Assembly: GCF_003576645.1 (NCBI RefSeq)
Contig: NC_044925.1
Span: forward strand, 17,309,846-17,373,845
Source of the DNA: Ipomoea triloba
Lineage: Eukaryota; Streptophyta; Magnoliopsida; Solanales; Convolvulaceae
DNA length: 64,000 nt
Reading direction: 5' to 3'
Of this stretch, positions 21,001 to 30,072 are shown one piece after another. Both the position numbers and the translations under genes were made by a program. Numbering within the stretch: the first letter of the stretch is position 1; each line of letters starts with the position of its first letter. The notes under the pieces were generated by a model. That model saw only the letters and a program-made list of their open reading frames with translations, had not been told where the DNA came from and searched no databases.

Positions 21001-21707
21001 CTGAATTCGCCGAGTTACGAGCAGAACTTCAAGCCCACCAACGCTCAAGTGAACTTCGACAGGATGTGATGCAAACCATACTCACTGACCTGTCGCACCA
21101 AATGCCTGCCCAAATCCATGCACTCTTCGACGGTTTGTCCTCCTTACTTTCCCTCCGCTATGATGCCAACAAGGGGGAAAAGAAGACTCAGGGAGGGACT
21201 TCAACCAGCAAGAAGAGGGCGGCAAGTGAACCAGCTGGACCTCCTCCTCCTCCAAAAGTTCCAAAGTCAACAAGAAAACAAATGGTGGAAGCTGAAAGAG
21301 CAGATATGTTAAGGATCCAGCGTTCACTGGAAATAGGAGAAAGAAGAGAAGAAGACAAGGAAATCAGAAGAAAGAAACAAGAACAACAAACAGCCAAAGA
21401 GAAGAGAGACAAGCTACTCCTACAGAGCTACAAGGCAGGGACCAAAGAAGACTCAAACGAATATCTTCATGGAATCATAGTAAGTCTTCTTACCAAAACT
21501 GACTTAGCTCTTCATAGCGGTCTCACTCTTCCGGAATGCATCGAATGGTGGAGAGATGGGGTGATTGAAGGCAACTTCATAGGTGAAGCCTTTGTCAATT
21601 ACCTTCACCTGGATATATCAAACGAATATCTAGAGCAGGTGAACTTTGAAGACCTCCACAAGACACGAGCAGCCATAAACGAGAAGAGGAAAGCGAATAA
21701 GCAGTAA
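18090..21707 (+). CDS. Sirevirus third ORF (envelope-like by position, 1205 aa)
   Basis: This is an uninterrupted ORF from ATG 18090 to TAA 21705, between RNase H and the 3' LTR, where many Sireviruses carry a so-called envelope-like gene. A Ser-rich N-terminus (residues 4-16) is followed by a compact, mixed alpha-helical region to about residue 270 that resembles the plant transposon-protein domain of such ORFs, then a Lys/Arg-rich patch (about 265-320) and a long acidic, disordered middle. There, about four degenerate units of 50-60 residues carry GGNREAP-type cores (about residues 755-870). Heptad-like helices (about 945-1000) and a charged helix (about 1070-1115) close the protein. I see no signal peptide or clear membrane segment, so a true envelope function is not supported. 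It is intact although pol is not. Confidence 0.65.
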   Translation: MASESSSSSSSSSSSSAYQRELDHIRSQIKQVKAGSILDKDGFITHSPNPTMAERVLKKFEKAGLMRYMTHDYRTIHDLDYTEWFAHAKVMKGKIESRFNEIDITISVGDLRAAFDFATSEEAVKHLSDYNMDKQEFWDKIRLETAPPRASSALRRFHLKERFALAAELIIKFILGKVSGTDEVNLDTLKILHAIWNNNKLDWAHIIFDCLKHQVQSSVSNSDLTIYKKVGFGFVVQFLLRLKGFELREGREVHRNTYMGRTKPQAKAKGAKDASSPSKPKGRGKRKAPAKEKRSDDELLDTPVKRVELKRKAKRIKTAAVTQVREVTPSVIQVPFEDRAQAQGEPQATLATEVERVPPTKSLSGTLSVDILAVDGSEDVDESVGLPQKEAREVEGTGISDPVQGIVEEQRQVVREVDIPAAEDLDCVVAADGQGTVVRNPVQAFLNDGLTHDLSDVREITEQAVECASATEILPADSDELNAEITSRLNQSVENVSSLDDFSRVLRWINWRTGPFDQLISRAAEREAEERFALNWLDLTEIPADELQNRAHEMQVIRSNLGRSDKGKGIAVDAQEDEVEPEEDPELDAQFREDIRLATAISLGQSVEHTRGPGETSGVARDDADTPTPTAAIPLSQVSESALEDQVASRGESETSEAHEVAPNSVLLLPPPESTPSNATDEAQTVREGEILLLQLPGFPIDMVNRERWSAPVAPEIIDIPDSPEHTEVQTREQQEQNEENPAGSRVEVQEGGNREAPADESTPPVDDRVPSTGSRGSVEGEPQSDGNREASDAETPTLANPTLPAAEAEAPGSRGEEQEVIHPSGGNREAPDMELPSSSDPSVPAEPQEVSREVESRMQVMGGNQEAPKSPPTRGTTQSSSPSSSDFDQQAERAFIGEVRQFMADQSQRMAQLEHVLAVVRNAAIPVTGSGDSQANHEELLEQAVWAENAAQRAADEAAVARAETERMRTEFAELRAELQAHQRSSELRQDVMQTILTDLSHQMPAQIHALFDGLSSLLSLRYDANKGEKKTQGGTSTSKKRAASEPAGPPPPPKVPKSTRKQMVEAERADMLRIQRSLEIGERREEDKEIRRKKQEQQTAKEKRDKLLLQSYKAGTKEDSNEYLHGIIVSLLTKTDLALHSGLTLPECIEWWRDGVIEGNFIGEAFVNYLHLDISNEYLEQVNFEDLHKTRAAINEKRKANKQ

Positions 21708-21964
21708 GCTCTCGATGTCTACATGCATTCGAATTTGATGTTGTTCTTTATCTTCTCTCTTTTCTGCTAAAGCCCTGTAAAACACTCCTGTTATGATAAT
21801 ATATATATCTTTTGTTGGGGTGTTGCGTGAGTTTGGTTATTCTTGCTTTAGTAGATCAGTTGTCAAACTTACCATATGCGCTGAAAATAAAATCAATGCT
21901 TTTTCTTTTTCAAATCAGCCATATAAGTAAGTATAAGTGTTGGCATCATCAAAAAGGGGGAAAT
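21708..21964 (+). other. ORF3 3' flank and polypurine tract
   Basis: An AT-rich 3' untranslated stretch ends in the polypurine tract AAAAAGGGGGAAAT at 21951-21964, directly before TGTTAGG of the 3' LTR. This primes plus-strand DNA synthesis in LTR elements. Confidence 0.7.
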
Positions 21965-23694
21965 TGTTAGGAACATCATGTAATAGGTTTTGATGATACC
22001 AACTGTTAAGTAAGAATCCCCAAGTCTCGATACATAGGCAAAACAATGTAAGTTCGATAAGTAAACTAAGAGCGAAAATACAACCGGGTAATTTGAGCTC
22101 AACTCGGGAAATATTTAAGCTTAAGGTAAACTTGTTTGAACAACTTAGAAGTTTTCGTGTTGTAAGCAAACAGATAGATCAGAAGCAGGCACGAGACAAC
22201 TCTGGAGGAATAAGGGTCTACGAGACATCAACTAAGTCTCGAGACACAAGCCAAGTTCGAGAGGTAAGGACCTCTCGATATACCTATCGAGTTCGAGACG
22301 TAAAGAATATTCGAGAGATAGACCTCTCGATACATGGGATTGAAACATCAAGTGGTCGAGACATCTTTTATGGTCTCGATAAACCGGCACTTCTCCAAGA
22401 GGCTGAATGTTAGTCAACATGTGCAGATAAAATACTCTAAGTTTGGAGAAGAAGAATATCATGGAGATAAAATATTGAAGAGGTGCTGAGCGGGAGGTTT
22501 CAAAATGGACGGAAGTGGATGACACGTCAGACCTCCACCACAAACGGTCAAGAAGTGCACCAATCCTGAAGTGGTCAGATTCCCCAAACAAGGAATGATG
22601 GGAACATAAAAAGAGTAACTTTATCCAAAAGAAGCAAGTGAAGCATGAACTCAAGAAAGTGGAATATGGAATATTCACTACAAAACAAAAGGCTCAAGTT
22701 ACAAGACCACTACTCCATGAAAAATGCTGAAATTGTGCAAAGACCCATGTTCGGCGTGGGAGACCAATTTCAAACGGAATAGTTTTCCCTCCAACGGAAC
22801 TATTCTTCTACTCTCATATATAAGGACGTAAAGACACAGAAAAAACAGGGGTTGTGAAAGAGGTCAAGAGGTTAACAAGAGGTGTCTGATAAAAACGTTC
22901 CAGTGCAAAGTGCTTAACTTGGAATATCATCCTGATATTCAATACAGCGAGAGAACACATCTTAGTGTTCGAAGAGAGTTACAAAGCTAAACTGTCATAC
23001 ATCCAGAAGGTGACCAAAGCTGCTCTACATCAAAGTTGATTCAACGATAGCTTGTGGTCAGATTGGAGATTGTTACATTCAACTGTGACTATCAACAACG
23101 TCTTGCTTTGGATTAAGCAAAGGAGGTGGAGTATCCTGGCTGCTGTCCGAGCGAAAGAAACCTGAGGCTTGACGCGGGCTTGGTGATCAAAGGTCAAGCG
23201 CTCGAGAGGTGGAGTAACTGGAAGCGGGGAGAAAAACCTGAGGAGAGGCGGAGGAACCTGGCTGCTGGCCGAGCGAAAGAAACCTGAGGCTTGCCGCGGG
23301 CTTGGTGATCAAAGCCCAAGCGCTCGTTATTGTACTAGAAAGGGAAGTTTTTAGTGCAATCCTTCTAGGGAGTTTCTGGAAGAAGAGTGGAAGTAGGCGG
23401 GTTGGCCGAACCACTTAAAAATCTCTCTTGCATTTACTTTCTGTTTTTATCTCTCGCTAACTTCTCGATTGCACTGCATATAATCACACCTCTCGAACTA
23501 ACCCAAACTCGTGCTAACCAAAAAGGGGATAATATTTCCGCTGCGCATAAAACTTTGTCTTCACCTCGTGAGGTATCGAACTTAAACATCCTAAGTTCAA
23601 TACACACGAGAGGTCGTAAAGATTTGCAAAATCTTATACAAGTCTATTCACCCCCCCCCCTCTAGACTTGTACCCCATCCCCTTGGGACCAACA
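21965..23694 (+). repeat. 3' LTR of the Sirevirus-type element
   Basis: A 1730-base LTR from TGTTAGGAAC to GGGACCAACA, adjoining the TSD GACAG. A TATA box (CATATATAAGG) lies at about 22816-22826. Near the end there is a cytosine run (23650-23660). The GC-rich CCTGAGGCTTG unit is present twice (about 23107-23325), one fewer than in the 5' LTR. Confidence 0.85.
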
Positions 23695-23903
23695 GACAGT
23701 AGTGGCAGAGCATGACTGGATGCAAGATAGAGCCATTGCATATGCAGGGGAACTCCGGAAGGTCAATGTTAATGCTCTGTTCTCTGCTATAAGGATGCGG
23801 TCCATGAATTCGCAACAATTGGCACGCTTCTTAAGACTCCTCAAGCTCAAGCTTGTGCTGAGTCTTTGACTAAGGAGACCAAGAAACAAGTGTGCTCATT
23901 AAA
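23695..23903 (+). pseudogene. Captured carboxylesterase fragment, 3' part
   Basis: After the duplicated GACAG the reading continues the codons broken at 11832: VVAEHDWMQDRAIAYAGEL, then, after a frameshift near 23775, YKDAVHEFATIGTLLKTPQ. These carry the acid residue (HDW-D context) and the catalytic histidine (AVHEFA) of the alpha/beta hydrolase. The fragment ends where the inner MULE TIR begins. Confidence 0.85.
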
Positions 23904-24212
23904 ACCTGGACTTGAAAGGACGAAAATGCCCCTCAACTTCACGGCCTTCAAACTGGAAGACTAACTTTGGACTAACATTGTCCAACTTTAACAAAGTCTG
24001 GGTAAAATATGGTCAAATTAATAAAATTGGACTAAATGTGTCCAATGCACCATAAGTCTAGGACTAAAAAAGGATTTTACTCTTCACAAATTAGTATTCG
24101 ACTATTGATTGAATCCAATTAAATCCTCAACTATTCAAATTTTACCTAATATGGTCCCCCGTCAATTGCTACGTCTAAAGTATGTTAACTCTAAGGTCAT
24201 ATGCGTAATTTC

Positions 24213-24424
24213 ACCATCTCAACCTCCAAAATCACCCACCACCTCGCTATTCTCCGACTCCACCTCCTTCGCCACATCCCTAGCATCGTCCATCTCTCTC
24301 TTGACCCCCACCTCCGATGCTCCTCTTCTCTTCTTCACAATTACCTTCGTCCTCTCCTACCTCACCTCCCACCCTCCCACTACACCAAGAACCTCCACCT
24401 CACCCTGTTCATGTTATACGTTGC
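24213..24424. other. Captured C/T-rich segment of unknown origin
   Basis: Between the left TIR of the outer Pack-MULE and the EXORDIUM-like fragment lies a C/T-rich, GC-elevated piece that is open in several frames. It looks like exon or leader DNA from a host gene, but I cannot identify it. It may come from a second donor locus. Confidence 0.3.
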
Positions 24425-24820
24425 ACATCGTGCAACATCTGGCCGGTGTATGACCCCCTGCCACTGGTATTGTAAATCCCCTCGCAGAGATCGGTGATTT
24501 CGACGGGGAAGCTTGAGTCCTGGCTGGCATACCAGCCGTTCACCAGCGAGTTCGTCGAGAGCTCCACAATCTCGTGAGCGATAACGCTTATCATCCCGTC
24601 TACCCCAACGTTTCCATTAGGGGATTTTAGGGGTTTCATACCCGAAATGTAGTCGGGTATGGTGAACGGTACGCGTAGATTCCCGGGCATAATTTGGCGG
24701 AGTTTCTGACCTTGCGTACGGCAACATGTAGCCGACAATGGACGGGACGGCGATGTAATGGAAGCCGCAGACGTTGTTGCAGAAATCCTGGACGTATACG
24801 TCGTCGGAGGTGAGCAATAG
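24425..24820 (-). pseudogene. Captured EXORDIUM/PHI-1-like gene fragment
   Basis: On the minus strand the sequence reads [20 protein letters not shown], then [11 protein letters not shown]. After a frameshift near 24700-24715 it reads [34 protein letters not shown] and FPVEITDLCEGIYNTSG. These are the conserved core of the plant EXORDIUM/phosphate-induced-1 family, extracellular proteins linked to growth, including the HEIAEL-type metalloprotease-like motif. Only the middle of the gene is present, bounded by the MULE TIRs, and it is frameshifted, so it is a transduplicated fragment. The parent gene is not in the window. Confidence 0.85.
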
Positions 24821-25251
24821 GTTCTCTCTAGCAGTGATGGTTGCCCCTAGCTGACCAGGAGACCACGATTCTCCCTGGCGGTGATGGAGTCAAGAATGAA
24901 AAGGGAGACAAACAATAGAAGTTAGAACGATGACATGTCAGGTCTTAATTTCAAGGTCTGATGAAATTACGTATATGACCTTAGAGTTAACAAGCTTTAG
25001 ACAGAGGAATTGACAGAGGACCAAATTAAGTAAAATTTGAATAGTTGAGTATTTAATTGGATTCAATCAATAGTCGATGACTAATTTGTGAATTATGTTA
25101 TAGTCGATGAACCATTTTGGGTATTTACTCAATTAAAATGTATAACAATAAGTTAGAGTTGAATATTTGAATAATGATCCAACATAATCAATAATGTTTT
25201 TTTACTCCAACCAACAAAAATCAGTCTTTTAACAACTATATAATAAAGAGT

Positions 25252-25483
25252 AAATACCTAAAATAGTCCCCCGACTATGCCATAATTCATAATTAGTCAT
25301 CGACTATTAATTTTACCAATTAAGTCCTCACATATTCAATTTGTACTCAATAATTCACAAAACTATCCAAACCGTTGTTAAGTACATTATTGAGTAAGAA
25401 TTAAATAGTTGAAGAATTTATTGAGTAAGAATTTAATAGTTTAGGACTTTATTGTATAAGAATTAAATTGTTGAAGACATTTT
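25252..25483. mobile_element. Partial MULE-type TIR element next to MULE copy A
   Basis: It starts GAGTAAATACCTAAAATAG and matches the outer Pack-MULE terminus, then contains three imperfect copies of GAGTAAGAATTTAATAG with short spacers. It stops where MULE copy A starts. A matching half-element, inverted, adjoins MULE copy B at 60724-60842. Confidence 0.5.
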
Positions 25484-25892
25484 GAGAAAATTGCCATTTT
25501 GGTCCAATGACTATAGTAGTACTGTTAATTGCTATCCGCGACTTTAAAAAATGTTAATTACGTACCATGACTATGCATTTTTTCTCAATTTTGGTCCAGT
25601 CGGCCAAATTGCCGGCAAAAAACGGCCGGAAAACATTAAACCCACGTTAATCCTTAATTGAGAGGGGTAAAAAAGTCTTTTCCTATTTTTATTATTTGGC
25701 CTTTGACTGTATCCGAATTGACCAAACTCAATTTCCCCAAATCTATTCAAACCTAAAACCTAATTGAACAAGGACAAGAAACAATCGCGGAGGGAGAGAA
25801 AATTGGAAGAAGACAAAATCGAAGAAAGAACTGAGAGAAGTTAGGAAACTTGGTCGCCATCAACTCCCTTTCAAGTAGCCATTCGAATAGCT

Positions 25893-28800
25893 ATGTCGTC
25901 CTCTGCTGGGCAAATGGGTATTGCGGCCAAACATCTCCAAGCAAGTAAGTAATTCACTTATCCTTCAGTTCCAACTGAATTTGACATCTTTCACAGTTGG
26001 AATGACATTTTGTCGTTTTTTATTGTATATGTTGTGTGTGTATAGTATTGAGTTCATTAGCATTGCATCCGTGAATGTGTAGGCTTTTGCTGTATATATA
26101 GTGTGAATTTTTAAGGTGGGGACCAATTTTACAGTAAAGATACTTGTGATAATAGTATTAGTGGGGACCAATGATTTTATACATCTGAAGTTTTGATGAT
26201 ATGGTTTGGGGTAAAGTAGTATAGTATTGTTGTGGGGACCAACAAATTGATAACTATGTTGTGTTATGTGTTATGTGTATATGCTTAGTAAAAAAACACA
26301 ATTCAATGTGGGACCCTTATGCTTAGCTTTTTGTTGATAGGCCATGTGCATATGTTGGACTTATACAGTGTTCTTACCTTTTGGGTGCTTTACAGGGTAT
26401 GGATGTGTCCCAATGGACATATTTATTTATCATAATGGAGTAATAAGTAGGCAAACTGAATTTAAGTATATGGGGGGTGATGTAGAAATTTATGAAAGTG
26501 TGCCAGCTAAGGAAGTATGCATACAATTCTTCCAGGATAAGGTAAAAGATCTAGGCTATTCTAAAATAGGAGCATACATTTATGACTTTGCAAATGGTAG
26601 GTTGAACTTACTTCAAACAGATAATGATGTTGAGAAAGCTTTAAGTAATGGAGTGAAAGATGGTCAGATGTTGGAGATTTGGGTTGATACTATGGATGTC
26701 AATGATTTTATTGAGGCAGAAGTTAAGGTAGATAAACCTAAAGGTCAATGGAAAAGTGAGGTGGAGATTGAAGTTCAGCCTTTGAATAAGGATGAGGAGG
26801 GTGATGTTGGAGTTTCAATGGAAAGTGAAAGTGTTAAAACAGAACATCAAGTAGTGAAACCAAATGACATTGATGACATAAACTTCTCTGATGATGCTTC
26901 ACTAATGGAATCTGACAGTGATGGTGATAGTAAATGGCCTATTTTTAGACCTACCACTAACATGAATGATCCTAAATTTACATTAGGCATGACATTTGCA
27001 ACCAAACAAGAGTTTAGAGAAGCAGTTCAGAGTTATGGTTTCAAAAATGGGAAAGATTTTAAAACTCCTAGAAATGACAAGGAGAGGGTTGTAGTTGAGT
27101 GTTCACAGCCTGGTTGCCCTTGGAGAATAGGGTTGAGGAAAGTGGTTAACTCACATTCTTGGAGGATTCTTAACATTGTTGATGTGCATCAGGGTTGTAC
27201 TTGGGCTTGGGAGAATTCCATGGTAAAAGCAAGTGTGATTGCTAAGAGGTGGGCCAAGGAGTTAAAAGACCATCCAGACTGGATGATGAAAAAATTCAGG
27301 GATGCAGTGTGCAGTAAAGAGGGGTTCTATGTAAGTGATCAACAAGCCTATAGGGCTATTTGAAAGGCAAAGAAACAAAGAGTTGGTGATGATGAAGACA
27401 ACTTCAAGAGGATTTGGAGTTATTGTGCTGAAATGTCAAGGACAAACAGTAAGACTAGATGTGTAGTGAAGACTAGTGATTTAATTGCTGAAAATGGACA
27501 GGATAGATTCTTGAGAATGTACATATGTTGGGAAGCTAGCAAATTGGGATTCAAACACTGTAGTCCTTTAATAGGTGTGGATGGATGTCACTTGAGATGT
27601 GCAATAGGTGGGATGATGCTGACTGCTGTGACTGTTGATGCTAATGATAGCATTTTTCCACTTGCATATGCTATAGTTGAAGGAGAGAAGAAGGAGTCTT
27701 GGTCTTGGTTTCTGACTTTACTTAAGGAGGATTTGGAGATAACAGAGGATAATGAGACAGGATTCTGTTTCATAAGTGATAAACAAAAGGGTTTAATCCC
27801 TGCATTTGTGGAGGTCTTGCCTGGTGTGGAGCACAGATTCTGTGTTAGGAAGCTACATGCTAATATGAAGGTAGCAGGGTTTCAAGGTAAGGCATTAAAG
27901 GATGCTTTATGGGCTTGTGCCAGGGCAACAACTCTGAATTCCTACAATGAATGTTTAAGGAAACTTAGGGCATTAGATGAGGATGCATATAAGTGGTTAG
28001 GTGATAAGTCTCCTAGTGAATGGTCTAGATCTCACTTCTCAACACACAGCCACTGTGACATGTTGGTGAACAACATATGTGAGTCTTTTAATTCATCCTT
28101 ACTTGTAGCAAGGGACAAGCCTATTATAGACTGCCTTGAAACCATAAGGACGATGCTAATGAGTAAATTCTTAGAAAAGAGACAAAAGACAGCTGGTTGG
28201 AAGACACAGATATGCCCAACAATTGTTGGAAAGTTGAAGAAAGTTAAGAAAGAGGCAGCAGTATATTTGGCAACTCACAGTGATTTCTTTAAGTTTGAAG
28301 TGGGTCAGTTGTATGGGGACCAACAAGAGGTGGATTTGGAAAAGAAAACTTGTTCCTGTAGGAAGTGGGATTTGTCTGGGGTGCCTTGCAAGCATGGAGT
28401 TTGTGCAATATGAAAAACGTATGGCAAGGTGTCTTTGTTTGATTTTGTCCATCCATGCTACTCAAAAGAGAGTTATTTGAAGATATATAGTTGCTCTATT
28501 AACCCTATGGCAGGCCCTTCTGAGTGGCTAGTGACTACCAGAACACCCCCTCTGCCACCTATCTATTCTGCCAAAGTGGGGAGGCCAAAGAAGCTCAGAA
28601 CTAGATCTGGTGGTGAGGTTGAGCCACCCCTGAGTCAAGATGGGATGACTGTTTCAAGAAAAAAACATCCAATTGCATTGTGGGATTTGCAGACAACCTG
28701 GACATAACTCAAGAAAATGTCCATCAAATCCAAATCAAAAGGTAATAAGCTTTCTTTAACTTGTAATGTTCCATTTGCTTTGTTTTAAAATTGTAACTTA

Positions 28801-29220
28801 CACTTTTATATTGTTTCAGTTGAAGCCAAAGAAAAGAGTAATTTATACAACAAAACAGATCCCTATTCACATTTCTAGCCAGCAGCAAGCAGATGTACTT
28901 GGTGAGGTACTTCTAGCCATGATCATGAACAAGAACATGGGCATCAGCAGCAAGAGGAGGTTGTAGTTGAAGCTACTGGGCAGCAGCAGGAGGTTATTGG
29001 TGGAGTTGGAGTTGGGCAGCAGCAGTAGGATGTGGATGTGGATGTTACTGGGCAGCAACAAGTAGATGAAGTTACTAGGCAGCAAGAGCATGATGAAGTT
29101 AGAGTTGGAGGTCCAAAGAAAAGGCAATCCAACCGCAAGAAGCCATACTATACTAGGAGCAAGACAACTCTGAAGTCCAAATTCTTTGGCAACAATGATG
29201 ACCCTATCAACATTGACTGA
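25893..29220 (+). pseudogene. MuDR-family transposase, copy A (dead)
   Basis: Likely exons are 25893-25944, 26396-28741 and 28820-29220, joined at GCAA|GTAAGT, TTTACAG|GG, AAAG|GTAATA and TTTCAG|TT in compatible phase. Order: PB1-like N-terminus (MDIFIYHNGVISRQ), acidic linker, MuDR DNA-binding part with CSQPGCPW and CTWAWEN, MULE transposase core (LIGVDGCHLRCAIGG, FCFISDKQKGL), the CESFNSSLL segment, SWIM finger (CSCRKW-GVPCKHGVC), zinc knuckle HCGICRQPGHNSRKC and a Q-rich tail. Lesions: TGA 27361-27363, TGA 28411-28413 where copy B has TGG, a 1-base gain in the A run at about 28660-28666, and TAG near 29026. Three look like C-to-T transitions expected from methylated repeats. Confidence 0.85.
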
Positions 29221-29614
29221 ATGAAGCTTAGAAGGATGTGAATATGTTTGGAAATGTAGTCAGTTTTTGTGAATGTTTTGTTATTTGCAATAGAATGTGC
29301 AGGCACTTTTAGAATGGTTTTGACAGTAGTGTAATGGTTTTTGCAACTGACAGTAATGTAATGGTTTTTGCAACTGCCAGTACTCTAATTGTTATTGCTT
29401 AATGAATGAAAAGGATCAGTTACGTTCATTGCCATTGAATACTTGTGTTCATACAAAACCTTGCCATTTCTTAAATTACAAAGGATCAATTCAATACAAA
29501 AATGTAGCCATTTCAAGGTAAACTGTTCATTCAATATTACTACAAACATTACAATCACAAAGGATAAGTCTTCATTTCAAGCACAACATTTACTACCAAC
29601 AAAACCTACAAAGA

Positions 29615-30072
29615 TTACAACCAATATAATATTCCTACAATCTTGTTAAACACTTTGCCCTTCTCCTGCTTCTTTTCACCTTGAAGCTTCATATTCAACA
29701 CCCTTATCTCTTTATCTTGTCTATTTATGCGTTTTAGCAATCCCGGAATTATTCGCTTCGAACGGGAACACATTGGAGAATCATACCAATCCACAAATCC
29801 ACACCCAACCCGACTCTGTTTTATGCATTTCCAAAACCAACAAACAAAATTAGATTCTCGAAATCAGTACATTAATCCAAACCCTAACAAAAATAAAAGA
29901 TACTTACAATACCAGCAGAGCATAGCCAAAATCTATGACATGGGTTCTCGTTCGTCCATGAAGTTCGAATCTTCAATTGGTGACCACATTTACAGTGTAT
30001 AATGGGAAACCTTTCCCCAAATTCGTAGAATTCGTTACCATTATTCGAAGAAGAAGAAGACAAATTACTCAT
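29615..30072 (-). CDS. GRF-type zinc-finger protein carried by MULE copy A
   Basis: Two exons on the minus strand: 30072-29908 and 29815-29615. They are joined by a 92-base intron (ATT|GTAAGT to AAAACAG|AG), giving 121 aa. Exon 1 encodes a Ser-rich start and the GRF zinc finger (CKCGHQLKIRTSWTNENP, then RFWLC). Exon 2 encodes the usual tail with CGFVDWYDSPMC and IIPGLLKRINRQ. The finger has CHRFW here against GRRFW in copy B, and the first ATG of copy B is GTG here, so I start at the next Met. Proteins of this layout (At4g04775-like) are numerous in plants and have no settled function. It converges on the transposase within the same TIRs. Confidence 0.7.

Larger units (their letters stand above)
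11833..23694 (+). mobile_element. Sirevirus-type Ty1/copia LTR retrotransposon
   Basis: The element begins TGTTAGGAAC and ends GGGACCAACA. It is flanked by GACAG on both sides (11828-11832 and 23695-23699) and splits a codon run of the carboxylesterase fragment that reads through once the element is removed. Order: 5' LTR, N gap, gag, pol pieces, a long extra ORF, polypurine tract AAAAAGGGGGAAAT just before 21965, then the 3' LTR. A large LTR, a long gag with coiled-coil region and an extra ORF between RNase H and the 3' LTR fit the Sirevirus/SIRE lineage. The primer-binding site would lie in the gap. Integrase and reverse transcriptase are absent from the assembly. Confidence 0.85.
10778..24083. 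mobile_element. Inner Pack-MULE carrying a carboxylesterase fragment (split)
   Basis: The ends GAGTAAAATCCTTTTTTA and TAAAAAAGGATTTTACTC head inverted repeats of about 170 bases (10778-10945 and 23904-24083). They are flanked by the direct repeat TTCACAAATT (10768-10777 and 24084-24093), so this element landed in the left TIR of the outer Pack-MULE. Without the retrotransposon it is about 1.4 kb. Its interior is a genomic piece of a CXE-type carboxylesterase gene, intron included, and no transposase. Confidence 0.8.
10730..25130. mobile_element. Outer Pack-MULE carrying an EXORDIUM-like fragment (split)
   Basis: Both ends begin GAGTAAATAC-CAAAATGG on their own strand and are flanked by the perfect 9-bp direct repeat AATTAAAAT (10721-10729 and 25131-25139), the target-site length of Mutator-like elements. 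The left arm is 10730-10777 continued at 24094-24212, after removal of the inner element; the right arm is about 24960-25130. The terminal inverted repeat is then about 170 bases. Without inserts the element is about 1.1 kb. It has no transposase and carries a host-gene fragment on the minus strand (24425-24820). It is split by the element 10778-24083. Confidence 0.85.
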
